Assembly (NCBI RefSeq): GCF_947500075.1
Contig: NZ_CANMQS010000003.1
Span: forward strand, 310,001-374,000
Direction: 5' to 3'
DNA length: 64,000 nucleotides
Source: an uncultured Sulfitobacter sp.
Lineage (GTDB): Bacteria; Pseudomonadota; Alphaproteobacteria; Rhodobacterales; Rhodobacteraceae
Made by a program: the position numbers and the translations under genes. Below are positions 1 through 8,448 of this stretch, in pieces (positions within the stretch are counted from its first letter, which is position 1; each line of letters begins with the position of its first letter). Below the pieces are notes generated by a model. That model was given only the letters and a program-made list of their open reading frames with translations. It was not told the origin of the DNA and did not search any database.

Positions 1-176
1 AACACGTTCGGGTGCTTGCCGCCGTAGCAGTCAATGTAGCAGATATACTTGAAATTCTTCACCCATTCATCCAGCCCCAACAGGTTAAAATTGGTGGCAG
101 AGATGAAATAGACCGGGTCTTCGTTTCGATGAAAGAACCGGCGGATTTCCGAGATATTCTTGAGAATTGTAGCCAT
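1..176 (-). CDS. N-terminal fragment of a conserved protein, possibly biotin carboxylase-like
   Basis: Only the first 58 codons are inside the window. The ATG at 176 follows a good ribosome binding site (AGGAAGGA), and the protein begins MATILKNISEIRRFF. It lies 17 bases after the decarboxylase stop codon on the same strand, so the two are probably cotranscribed. From memory, roseobacters carry a gene with this start next to this decarboxylase, usually annotated as biotin carboxylase or ATP-grasp. The catalytic part is outside the window, so that function is not shown here. Confidence 0.7.
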   Translation of the reverse strand, partial: MATILKNISEIRRFFHRNEDPVYFISATNFNLLGLDEWVKNFKYICYIDCYGGKHPNV

Positions 177-193
177 GGTCGTGGTCCTTCCTG

Positions 194-2923
194 TTAGGTC
201 TTTTCTTTGGTCTTGTCGGCAATGACCCTATCAAGGGCCTCTTGCGTGAACACCCGCAACCCCAGATCGGGGCGGTAGCCGTGGATTTCGCTGACATCCA
301 GCGCGCGCATGAACTCGAGGATTTCGGTACTGATCACCTGCCCCGGCACCAGGATCGGAAAGCCGGGAGGGTAAGGGATGATGAAGCTGGCCGAGACCAG
401 CGTTTCCCCGGCATCCATCGCGTCTTTCAGCGATCCGTTCAATTCCAGATAGTCGCAATTGTCGTCGTCATAGCTGAGGTAATAGGCCGTGCGAATGTCA
501 CCGTCGGGCGTATCATGCGCTTTGAACGCATCGTGGAAGCGGCTGAAATCAGGCAACGGCGGGTAGTTTTCCATCAGGTTGGTGACGCGCTTTTCAAACC
601 CCAGACGCTCCATCCGGCTGGCATCGTCAAGGCGTTCGTCCAACGATTTGGCGATCTCCACCAGCACTTCGATCAGATAGGCAACCGAAGACCGCGTGGT
701 GCCGATGTTTGTCATGAACAGCACCGTATTGCGGGAGGTCTTGTTGATCTGGATGCCGTATTTATCCATCAGGATTTCGGTCTTGAACGTATCGCCATCC
801 CAACCCGTGCCACCCACCGACAAGGTCACACGCGTGGGGTCGAGCGCGAATTCATCCTGCTCATAACAGTCCCACATGTCCGTCCAGCCCTGTTCGGTGT
901 CGTAGTAGCTGGTCAGCCCGCTTTCGCGGTGTTCTTCGGGAATCATGTCGCCTGCGGTCAGCACCTTGAAATACTTCTGCAACAGCGGATGATCCGAAAT
1001 CGCACGCCGCATCGACATCGCGGCTTCAACCTGCCGCTGGACAAATTCGAACCCTTCCAATTCGACTTGCCTGCGGCCGACATCCAATGATGCGATGATC
1101 TGGTAATTGGGCGAGGTGGAGGTGTGGGTCATATAGGCTTCGTGAAAGCTCTGCTCGACCTCACCTTTGAAATCCTGATCATGCACGTGGATCATCGACC
1201 CCTGCCGCAATGACGTCAGCGTTTTATGCGTGGATTGCGTGCCGTAGACCCGCACGCGCGCCGATGGCGGTGGGATCAGGCGGGTGTTCAGCAACGTCTC
1301 TTCATCCGCGTCCTTGAGCAGGCTTTGCTGGGCATCGTACATCCGCGCGTGGGGTTCTGACTTCAGGCGCGCCCGCAACACATTGGCCGCGTTCATCGCG
1401 GTACGCTGGCGGTAGGTGGGGCTGAAGCGGGCAAAGGCAAACCATGCTTCATCCCACAGGAAGATCAGATCAGGCTTGATGGCCAGGCATTCCTCCATCA
1501 CCCGTTCGACGTTGTAGACGAGGCCATCGAAGGTGCAGTTGGTCAGCAAAAGCATCCGCACCTGATCCAGCTTGCCCGCCGCTTTCAGATCCAGCAGTTG
1601 TTTCTTGATCTCCCGCAGGGGCACGGCACCATACATCGAATATTCATTCAGCGGATAGCTGTCGAGGTAGCTGACCTGTGCGCCCGCCAGCACCATGCCG
1701 TAGTGATGCGATTTGTGGCAATCGCGGTCGACCAGCACGATGTCACCGGGTTTGATCAGCGCCTGCACCACGATCTTGTTACAGGTCGATGTGCCGTTGG
1801 TCGCGAAGAAGGTTTGCTTCGCCCCGAAGGCACGTGCAGCAAGTTCCTGCGCCTCTTTGATCGGGCCATGAGGTTCCAACAAACTGTCGAGGCCGCCCGA
1901 CGTGGCAGAGGTTTCTGCAAGGAATATGTTCGGGCCATAAAACGCGCCCATGTCCTGAATCCAATGCGAGCGGGAGATGGATTTGCCCCGGCTGATCGGC
2001 ATCGCGTGGAAGACGCCCGTGGGCTGTTTGGAGTATTCGACCAGCGCGTTGAAAAACGGCGTTTTATTGCGCGCCTGTACGCCGCGCAGGATGTTGAGGT
2101 GCAACTCAAGAAAGTCTTCCTGATTGTAGAAAACCCTCCGGCAGATCCCCAGATCATGGCCTGCGATGTCCTCAACCGACCGTTCAGTGATCAGATAGGC
2201 GTCCAGTTCCGGGCGGACCTTGGCAACCATCCGGCACAGTTCAGGCCCATAGGTTTCTGGAGAGAGGGCGTCGATCTCATCCCGACCGCCGGCGCGCGCC
2301 AGATAGCGCGTCAGGATGTCCTGATCGGTTTTGGACTTCAGCGTCAGGCCAGGGCGCACAACGATGGCCTGAATGTTGTGGTTGAACAGCACCGCGATCA
2401 GCGCGTCTTCTATGCTGGGTACGACGACGGGTTCATAGACAAACGGATCTTCGGACCGCCGCATACGGGTCATGTTGGTGCGCAGCCAGCGGTCTTGCTG
2501 TTCGTTGACATTGTCGACGATCAGCACTTCGAAGTACGGCTTGGACAATGCCCGCGCTTCGGGGGACAGCATCGCCTCATCGTCTTCTTCATGGTCGATA
2601 CTGTCGCGTTCCAGCGGGATGTGGCGGCGGCGGTAGGCCCCTGTGGTCAGCGCGCGCGTGACGCGGCCCACGGCAAAGGCCAGATCCTCAAAGCTGCCGT
2701 GGTCCATCTGGCGGCGCATGTGGTCAAAGGCTGCCATGCCGGGGAAGGCCCAATAGGGTTCAATGATCGACAGCGATTGCAGCAGGGCATCGATCTTCTT
2801 GATCAGCGCTTTCTGTTCGCGGGCAACAGGATCGCGGTTCAGGGCGGCAGTGGCTTCGCGCAGGGCACTCCATCTGTCAGACCGCAATTGGATCGCTGAC
2901 GAATATTCGTTCATGGAATGCAT
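194..2923 (-). CDS. Orn/Lys/Arg decarboxylase family protein
   Basis: PLP-dependent basic amino acid decarboxylase of 909 residues, expected to turn arginine, lysine or ornithine into a polyamine (cytosolic). Fold type I marks are clear: the small-residue segment TSATSGGLDS near 338-347, FLWDEAWFAF with the PLP-ring Asp near 491, and STHKTLTSLRQGS with the Schiff-base Lys near 567. The long N-terminal part (about 1-330) contains the receiver-like wing region typical of the large inducible/biosynthetic class. The start is supported by GGAGGA five bases before the ATG. It follows the nitrilase gene by 75 bases. Substrate choice among Arg, Lys and Orn cannot be read from the sequence. Confidence 0.93.
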   Translation of the reverse strand: MHSMNEYSSAIQLRSDRWSALREATAALNRDPVAREQKALIKKIDALLQSLSIIEPYWAFPGMAAFDHMRRQMDHGSFEDLAFAVGRVTRALTTGAYRRRHIPLERDSIDHEEDDEAMLSPEARALSKPYFEVLIVDNVNEQQDRWLRTNMTRMRRSEDPFVYEPVVVPSIEDALIAVLFNHNIQAIVVRPGLTLKSKTDQDILTRYLARAGGRDEIDALSPETYGPELCRMVAKVRPELDAYLITERSVEDIAGHDLGICRRVFYNQEDFLELHLNILRGVQARNKTPFFNALVEYSKQPTGVFHAMPISRGKSISRSHWIQDMGAFYGPNIFLAETSATSGGLDSLLEPHGPIKEAQELAARAFGAKQTFFATNGTSTCNKIVVQALIKPGDIVLVDRDCHKSHHYGMVLAGAQVSYLDSYPLNEYSMYGAVPLREIKKQLLDLKAAGKLDQVRMLLLTNCTFDGLVYNVERVMEECLAIKPDLIFLWDEAWFAFARFSPTYRQRTAMNAANVLRARLKSEPHARMYDAQQSLLKDADEETLLNTRLIPPPSARVRVYGTQSTHKTLTSLRQGSMIHVHDQDFKGEVEQSFHEAYMTHTSTSPNYQIIASLDVGRRQVELEGFEFVQRQVEAAMSMRRAISDHPLLQKYFKVLTAGDMIPEEHRESGLTSYYDTEQGWTDMWDCYEQDEFALDPTRVTLSVGGTGWDGDTFKTEILMDKYGIQINKTSRNTVLFMTNIGTTRSSVAYLIEVLVEIAKSLDERLDDASRMERLGFEKRVTNLMENYPPLPDFSRFHDAFKAHDTPDGDIRTAYYLSYDDDNCDYLELNGSLKDAMDAGETLVSASFIIPYPPGFPILVPGQVISTEILEFMRALDVSEIHGYRPDLGLRVFTQEALDRVIADKTKEKT

Positions 2924-2998
2924 TGTGTTCCTCCGTTGGGCGGTGTCACGTCTGCATTCCGGTAGGGGCCAGCTCGGCCTCTTGAGGTCTGCAGGGCG

Positions 2999-4078
2999 TT
3001 AACCGCTGGATGGGTTTTTTGTTCCGGTCAGAACGCCGGGTTTGGGGGGCATTGGTGTCGCACCCCCTGCGGCGGTTCCTGCGGTCGGGTTTGGCATCGG
3101 TTCAGGCGGGAAGCCGCCCGGTGTATGGGACATGGCAGGATGTTCTTCCTGCCCTTTGAAAGTGGGTGCATCCGGCACGCGCTGGGCGGGGACATCGACA
3201 TGCAAACCGGCACGTGTGCCCTGCTGGGGGATTTCGAGCGGGCCGAGGGTGTGCAGATAGGCATCCGTACCGCTGGCACGGTCATAGACAGGGAAATCGG
3301 TGGAACGGTCGCGGAAGGATTTCAGCACCTGCCCGAGACCTTTCATGCCTGTCTCCCGCTGACGGCGGACGACGGAAAGGTCCACTTCGATGGGGAACAT
3401 GTCCTCCTGCCCTGCGGATTGGTGCAGCACCATCGAGGTGGGATCAACGACGCAGGACTTGCCCACACCGCCCGCACCCAGACCGTTGACGTCAAAGATG
3501 TAGCACTGGAATTGCGCGGCGGTTGCGCGGGCAATGGCCAGTTCCGCATCGCGGTCAGTGGTGCCTGTGAGAACGGGATGCAGCAGCACCTCCACCCCTT
3601 GGCTGGTCAGCTGCCGCGTGGTTTCGGGGAACCACATGTCATAGCAGATCGACAGGCCAAAGCGGCCCACATCCGGCACGTCAAAGACGCAGAATTCCGT
3701 ACCTGCGGCGATCCCGGTTTCATAGGGCCGGAAGGGGAACATCTTGGCATAGCGGCGGATCACTTCCCCTTCGGGGTTGATCACGATGGCGGTGTTGTAG
3801 ACGCGGCCATCCTGCGGGTCTTTGAGGAACATCGAACCGGGGATCAGCCAGACGCGGTGCTTGGCGGCGGCAGCCTGAAACTTCTCAATCGCTTCATTTT
3901 CCGGCGGCAGGGCAAAACGATCCAGCGGACCGTAGGCCGCCAGTTCAGAGAACAGCACCATCTGGGTCCAGGGAAACCGCGCCATCAGGATATCAAGTCG
4001 CTGGATCATACCATCGACGTTGGGTTGCAGGGCATTGACGTACATCTGCACGCCGGCAATCGCAAAAGGGGTCATCAC
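2999..4078 (-). CDS. nitrilase/carbon-nitrogen hydrolase family protein
   Basis: Carbon-nitrogen hydrolase of 359 residues that hydrolyses an amide or nitrile. The catalytic triad is visible: Glu45 in FSELAAYG, Lys112 in YAKMFPFRPYE, Cys145 in SICYDMWFPE. The core ends near residue 270. The last 70-80 residues are Pro/Gly-rich (PEPMPNPTAGTAAGG) and look disordered, which is unusual for the family. The start is ATG-ATG with GGAG upstream, so initiation at 4078 or 4075 is equivalent. It sits between the TRAP transporter and the decarboxylase on one strand, suggesting hydrolysis of an imported or polyamine-related amide. N-carbamoylputrescine amidase is possible but unproven. Confidence 0.9.
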   Translation of the reverse strand: MMTPFAIAGVQMYVNALQPNVDGMIQRLDILMARFPWTQMVLFSELAAYGPLDRFALPPENEAIEKFQAAAAKHRVWLIPGSMFLKDPQDGRVYNTAIVINPEGEVIRRYAKMFPFRPYETGIAAGTEFCVFDVPDVGRFGLSICYDMWFPETTRQLTSQGVEVLLHPVLTGTTDRDAELAIARATAAQFQCYIFDVNGLGAGGVGKSCVVDPTSMVLHQSAGQEDMFPIEVDLSVVRRQRETGMKGLGQVLKSFRDRSTDFPVYDRASGTDAYLHTLGPLEIPQQGTRAGLHVDVPAQRVPDAPTFKGQEEHPAMSHTPGGFPPEPMPNPTAGTAAGGATPMPPKPGVLTGTKNPSSG

Positions 4079-4146
4079 AGGTCACTCCAGACAGAGCGCA
4101 TGGGGCGACGGCCGCCCAGCGCACAAATTTGAGCGTTCCCTACGCC

Positions 4147-4172
4147 TTTGGCACCGGAAGGGGAACCGGTGT
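4147..4172. other. small hairpin in the TRAP-nitrilase spacer
   Basis: CACCGG and CCGGTG form a 6-bp stem around an 8-base loop inside the 142-base gap between the permease stop codon and the nitrilase start. There is no T-run after it in either direction, so it is not a convincing terminator. Nothing else was seen in this gap. Confidence 0.35.
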
Positions 4173-4220
4173 TTAAGGTCGCGACGTACCGTCGATATGC
4201 CATCTGACGAAAGATGATCC

Positions 4221-6971
4221 CTATGCCGCCGCTTTCTGGGGGGTCATCCGTCCGGCACGCCCCCTTTGCATGAAAATGATCAGTCCAAGTATCAGCAATG
4301 CCGGAATGAACATCAGGTATTTGCTGGGCTGTGGCACGGGCTGAAGGACACGCACCACCTCCTGATCCCAATCCAGACCGGCCTCCTGCGCGGGGCTGTC
4401 AAAGGACACGTCGTCGATGATCATCTTGTCGCCATCCCCCCGGAACAGAAGACCTGCGTTCTCCAGTTTTTCCTCACCGGTCGCGCCCTCACCAATCGGC
4501 AGGATCGCGACAAAGGAGATCGGATCACCCAGATCATTGAGGCCAGACACACGCAGGCGCAGGTATTCGCCTGTCGGCGTCGCGTCAGCCGCTTGCACGA
4601 TCTCAGCCGGTGGCACCTCATCGTAAGGAGGGGAGACCATGTCCATCCAGAACCCCGGACGGAACAGCGTGAAAGCGATCAGCAGCAGAGCGATCGATTC
4701 GAAGATGCGGTTCTTGGCAAAGAACCAGCCCTGCGTCGCAGCCGCAAACAGCAGCATCGCGATGGTAGAGACAATGAAGACAAATATCCCCTGCCCCCAT
4801 CCGACGCCGATCAACAGCAGTTCGGTGTTGAAGATGAACAGGAACGGCAATGCTGCGGTGCGCAGGCTGTAGAAGAACGCAACCACACCCGTCTTGATCG
4901 GATCACCACCAGACACGGCGGCGGCAGCAAAGCTGGCCAGACCCACAGGCGGCGTCACATCGGCCATGATGCCGAAGTAGAAGACAAACAGGTGCACCGC
5001 GATCAGCGGTACGATCAATCCGTTCTGCTGGCCAAGCGTAACGATCACTGGCGCGAGCAGGGCAGACACCACGATGTAGTTTGCCGTGGTCGGCAGGCCC
5101 ATCCCAAGGATCAGCGACAGGATCGCCGTCAGGACCAGAATGGCGAGGATGTTACCCCCAGACATGACCTCAACCACATCGGCAAGTGCCGCGCCGACAC
5201 CCGTCTGGCTGACCGCGCCCACGATGATACCGGCGGTCGCCGTGGCGATCCCGATCCCGATCATGTTGCGCGCACCCGTAACCAGACCATCGATCAGGTC
5301 CATGAACCCGTCTTTGATGTCCGATCCCAGTTTGCTTTCACCCCGGAAGATCGCCATCAGCGGACGTTGGGTGACAAGGATGAAGATCATGTAAGCAGTC
5401 GCCCAGAAGGCCGAGAGGCCGGGGGACAGACGATCCACCATCAGCGCCCAGACCAGCACCACAATCGGCAGGATGAAATGCAGGCCGGAGCGGATGGTTG
5501 GCCCCGGAATGGGCAACCGCGTGACCGGCGCATTGGGATCATCCAGTTTCAGCGGCGGCTCACGCGAAGCGATGAAGAGCAATCCGAAATAAACCGCCGT
5601 CAGGAAGACGAAGATGATGTATCCTGCCGTCTCGGGGAAGGCAGGTCTGATCCAGCCCATGAAGAAACTCACCGCATAGCTCAGCGCGCAAATGGCTGCG
5701 ACTGTGAAGGCCAGGCTCATCAGCCAGGCGACCCATGGCTTGGGTTCCACCGGGCGGGGCAGGCCTTCCATGCCGGCTTTCAACGCTTCGAGGTGCACGA
5801 TGTAGACAAGCGCGATGTAGGAAATCGTTGCAGGCAGGAAGGCGTGTTTGACCACCTCCGGATAGGGAATGCCGACATATTCCACCATCAGGAAGGCCGC
5901 TGCACCCATCACGGGTGGCATGATCTGGCCGTTCACCGATGACGCAACTTCGACCGCGCCGGCCTTTTCAGAATTGAAACCCACCTTCTTCATCAGCGGA
6001 ATGGTAAAGGTGCCCGTCGTCACCACGTTCGCGATTGAGGAACCGGAGATCAGGCCGGTCATAGCCGAGGACACAACCGCCGCCTTCGCAGGCCCGCCTT
6101 TCATATGCCCCATCAGGCTGAACGCGACCTGAATGAAGTAGTTCCCGGCCCCCGCCCGATCCAGAAGCGATCCAAACAAGACGAAGAGGAACACGAATGA
6201 GGTCGACACGCCCAGTGCGATGCCAAAGACGCCCTCAGTCGTGATCCACTGGTGGTTCACGATCTCTGACAGGGAGTTGCCTTTGTGCGCGATGATGCTG
6301 GGCATGTTTGGCCCCAGCACGGTGTAGAGCAGGAAGACGGACGCCACGATCATCAGGGCGGGCCCCAGCGCGCGGCGGGTTGCTTCCAGCAGGATCATGA
6401 TACCGATCACGGCCACTACAAAGTCCTGCATGATCGGCGCGCCGACCCGATCCGCGATGTCCCGGTAGAAGAAAAACAGATAGAGGGCAGCAAGGGAGCC
6501 GCCGATGGCCAATACCCATTCCCAGATCGGTATGCGGTCCTTGGGAGAGCCAAGGATCACGGTGGCCGCCACCGCAATGGCGGGTAAGGGGATCCACCAG
6601 ATGGCCACACCGTCTTTCGCAGCAACCATGAACAATCCGGCCAGCGCCAGCGGGACAATGACGCCCAGCGCCAGTTGGAAAGTTGTGCGCGCGGCAGGGA
6701 AGGCGAGGATGCCGAGGAAGACCGCAAAGCCAAGGTGAATGGAGCGCGCCAGCGTGTCATTGAACAGACCAAAGGGCGACGCGATATAGAGCTGGAACAA
6801 TGACCAAGCCAGCGCGGTCAGCATCAGCAGAAGCCCGACCGGCCCGCCTACATCGCGTCCGCCCGTATCAGAGGACGCAACCAGTTCGTCGAGTTCCGCC
6901 TGATCCAATCCGCCACGTCCAGCCGCTTCGGCTTCAACGGCAGCAGCTTGCTGTTGATCTTTGTTCGTCAT
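4221..6971 (-). CDS. TRAP transporter fused permease (4TM/12TM, TAXI type)
   Basis: Inner-membrane permease of 916 residues that fuses the small DctQ-like and large DctM-like TRAP subunits, the arrangement used by TAXI systems. An acidic cytoplasmic N-terminus is followed by many hydrophobic segments. The DctM core carries signature stretches such as GSSIANVVTTGTFTIPLMKK and LGMGLPTTANYIVVSALLAP. After about residue 770 comes a soluble domain (SPPYDEVPPAEIVQAA onwards) resembling the DUF3394 extension of fused TRAP permeases, then a last membrane helix and a basic tail. The paired receptor gene is just upstream. Substrate unknown; TAXI systems often take dicarboxylates or amino acids such as glutamate. 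Confidence 0.95.
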   Translation of the reverse strand: MTNKDQQQAAAVEAEAAGRGGLDQAELDELVASSDTGGRDVGGPVGLLLMLTALAWSLFQLYIASPFGLFNDTLARSIHLGFAVFLGILAFPAARTTFQLALGVIVPLALAGLFMVAAKDGVAIWWIPLPAIAVAATVILGSPKDRIPIWEWVLAIGGSLAALYLFFFYRDIADRVGAPIMQDFVVAVIGIMILLEATRRALGPALMIVASVFLLYTVLGPNMPSIIAHKGNSLSEIVNHQWITTEGVFGIALGVSTSFVFLFVLFGSLLDRAGAGNYFIQVAFSLMGHMKGGPAKAAVVSSAMTGLISGSSIANVVTTGTFTIPLMKKVGFNSEKAGAVEVASSVNGQIMPPVMGAAAFLMVEYVGIPYPEVVKHAFLPATISYIALVYIVHLEALKAGMEGLPRPVEPKPWVAWLMSLAFTVAAICALSYAVSFFMGWIRPAFPETAGYIIFVFLTAVYFGLLFIASREPPLKLDDPNAPVTRLPIPGPTIRSGLHFILPIVVLVWALMVDRLSPGLSAFWATAYMIFILVTQRPLMAIFRGESKLGSDIKDGFMDLIDGLVTGARNMIGIGIATATAGIIVGAVSQTGVGAALADVVEVMSGGNILAILVLTAILSLILGMGLPTTANYIVVSALLAPVIVTLGQQNGLIVPLIAVHLFVFYFGIMADVTPPVGLASFAAAAVSGGDPIKTGVVAFFYSLRTAALPFLFIFNTELLLIGVGWGQGIFVFIVSTIAMLLFAAATQGWFFAKNRIFESIALLLIAFTLFRPGFWMDMVSPPYDEVPPAEIVQAADATPTGEYLRLRVSGLNDLGDPISFVAILPIGEGATGEEKLENAGLLFRGDGDKMIIDDVSFDSPAQEAGLDWDQEVVRVLQPVPQPSKYLMFIPALLILGLIIFMQRGRAGRMTPQKAAA

Positions 6972-7036
6972 GGTTTGTCCCCCTGTGGCCCCGCGTTTGC
7001 GCAGGTGCGTCAGAACCGCTTTTGCGGCCTTGGTCG

Positions 7037-7061
7037 TGGGGGCGGATTGGTGCCGCCCCCA
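7037..7061 (-). promoter_or_regulatory. intercistronic hairpin between TRAP receptor and permease
   Basis: A perfect 9-bp GC stem (TGGGGGCGG/CCGCCCCCA) with a 7-base loop lies 25 bases after the receptor stop codon and 66 bases before the permease start. No U-run follows, so mRNA 3'-end protection of the receptor message fits better than full termination. Equivalent hairpins occur in the two ABC operons of this window. Confidence 0.65.
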
Positions 7062-7085
7062 TCAATGTCTCAGACCGTGGCAGCC

Positions 7086-8045
7086 TTATTCGATCCAGCC
7101 ACGCTCTTTGTAGTACTTCGCGGCACCTGCATGCAGAGGCGCTGACAGACCGCCGGAGATCATCTCTTCCTCGGTCAGGTTCTCGAACGCGGGGTGCAGG
7201 CGCTTGAAACGGTCAAAGTTGTCAAAGACAGCTTTCACCACCTGATAGATCGTATCTTCGTCCACATCTGCGGATGTCACGAACGTTGCTTTAACACCGA
7301 AGGTGTTCACGTCAGCATCCGTGCCCTTGTACATGCCGCCCGGAATGGTTGCGGCTGCGTAGTAGGGGTTGTCGTTGATCAGACCGTCGATGGCGTCACC
7401 GGTGACAGGCACAAGCTCCGCGTCAATGGTCGACACGGCTTCCTGGATGGAACCGTTGGGGTGGCCGACAGTATAGATGATCGCATCGACTTTGTTGTCA
7501 CCCAATGCGGCGGCTTGCTCTGCTGGTTTCAGCTCTGACGCCAGTGCGAAGTCGTCCAGTGTCCAGCCCTTGGCGTCCATCACGACTTCCATCGTGGCAC
7601 GTTGCCCGGAGCCGGGGTTGCCGATGTTGACGCGCTTGCCCTTGAGATCGTCAAAGGACTTGATGCCGCTATCCTTGCGGGCAATCACGTTGAACGGCTC
7701 CCCATGGACAGAGAAAACGGCACGCAGGTTGTCAAATTGTGCACCTTCGAACTTGGAGGTGCCGTTGAAGGCGTGGAACTGCCAGTCGGACTGGGCCACG
7801 CCCATGTCCATGTCACCCGCTTTGATCGCATTGATGTTTGCAATGGATCCACCGGTGGACGGTGCCGTGCACTTCAACCCGTGATCGGCAGAGCCACGAT
7901 TGACCAGACGGCAGATGGACTGACCGACGACGAAGTAAACACCGGTCTGACCGCCTGTGCCGATTGTGATGAACTTTTCCTGCGCCGTTGCCATGGTGCC
8001 CGCTGTCAGGGCGCCTGCAAGTGCAAGTGTCTTGAATATCTTCAT
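7086..8045 (-). CDS. TAXI family TRAP transporter solute-binding protein
   Basis: Periplasmic receptor of 319 residues for the fused permease downstream. It has a Sec signal peptide (MKIFKTLALAGALTAGTMATAQ, cleavage expected near residue 21) and typical TAXI segments: FITIGTGGQTGVYFVVG at the mature N-terminus, then GSIANINAIKAGDMDMGVAQ and KRVNIGNPGSGQRATMEVV. The start has GGGAGA upstream. It is the first gene of a minus-strand operon and its promoter must lie in the 403-base gap above it. The ligand is not predictable from sequence. Confidence 0.95.
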   Translation of the reverse strand: MKIFKTLALAGALTAGTMATAQEKFITIGTGGQTGVYFVVGQSICRLVNRGSADHGLKCTAPSTGGSIANINAIKAGDMDMGVAQSDWQFHAFNGTSKFEGAQFDNLRAVFSVHGEPFNVIARKDSGIKSFDDLKGKRVNIGNPGSGQRATMEVVMDAKGWTLDDFALASELKPAEQAAALGDNKVDAIIYTVGHPNGSIQEAVSTIDAELVPVTGDAIDGLINDNPYYAAATIPGGMYKGTDADVNTFGVKATFVTSADVDEDTIYQVVKAVFDNFDRFKRLHPAFENLTEEEMISGGLSAPLHAGAAKYYKERGWIE

Positions 8046-8448
8046 TAGGTTTCTCCCTTTTTATGAACGAACCCCGGCTTTTCCCAAGCCAAGGCTCATT
8101 GTCGTTCGGGGGCGAGGGGGATCACCCAAAGGACTTCGAATGGTATCCGCGCCACCCTCTTCCCCTCAGGTATGAGACCTTGGCAGGCCCAGACGTCGGG
8201 GAATCCTCAACAGGTTAGGCAGGTTTTCCAGCGTTGTACAACCAAACACTTTGGAGTTGTGTTTGAGCGGCTAAATCCCTGAAACACGGATACTTTCTCG
8301 CCCGCCTCAGTGAGACGGATGGTCCCATTTTCAACTTTCAATTGATGGTGAACAGGCACGTTCCGGTCAATGCTAGTGCTTGCGTGGGGCGCGAATAAAG
8401 TCAAACTGGAGCGATGTTTTTGTCACGCCTGACCCAATGGAGACGCCC
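8046..8448. other. 403-base intergenic region between divergent genes
   Basis: Separates the minus-strand TRAP operon from the plus-strand glutamate synthase-like gene and must hold both promoters. The only structure I see is a 7-bp inverted repeat (CAAACAC at 8243-8249, GTGTTTG at 8259-8265). Short reading frames here have no ribosome binding site or recognisable sequence. No confident -35/-10 pair was found. Confidence 0.5.

Noticed and set aside
1598..2899. 433-codon plus-strand frame opposite the decarboxylase
   Set aside because: Its product is low-complexity, rich in Arg, Gln and His and free of family motifs, while the opposite strand encodes a complete PLP decarboxylase.
4266..5942. 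558-codon plus-strand frame opposite the TRAP permease
   Set aside because: Arg/Asp/His/Gln-rich product typical of the complement of hydrophobic membrane-protein codons; no start signal or motif.
8207..8404. 65-codon minus-strand frame in the 8046-8448 gap
   Set aside because: No ribosome binding site, no recognisable sequence and mixed composition.
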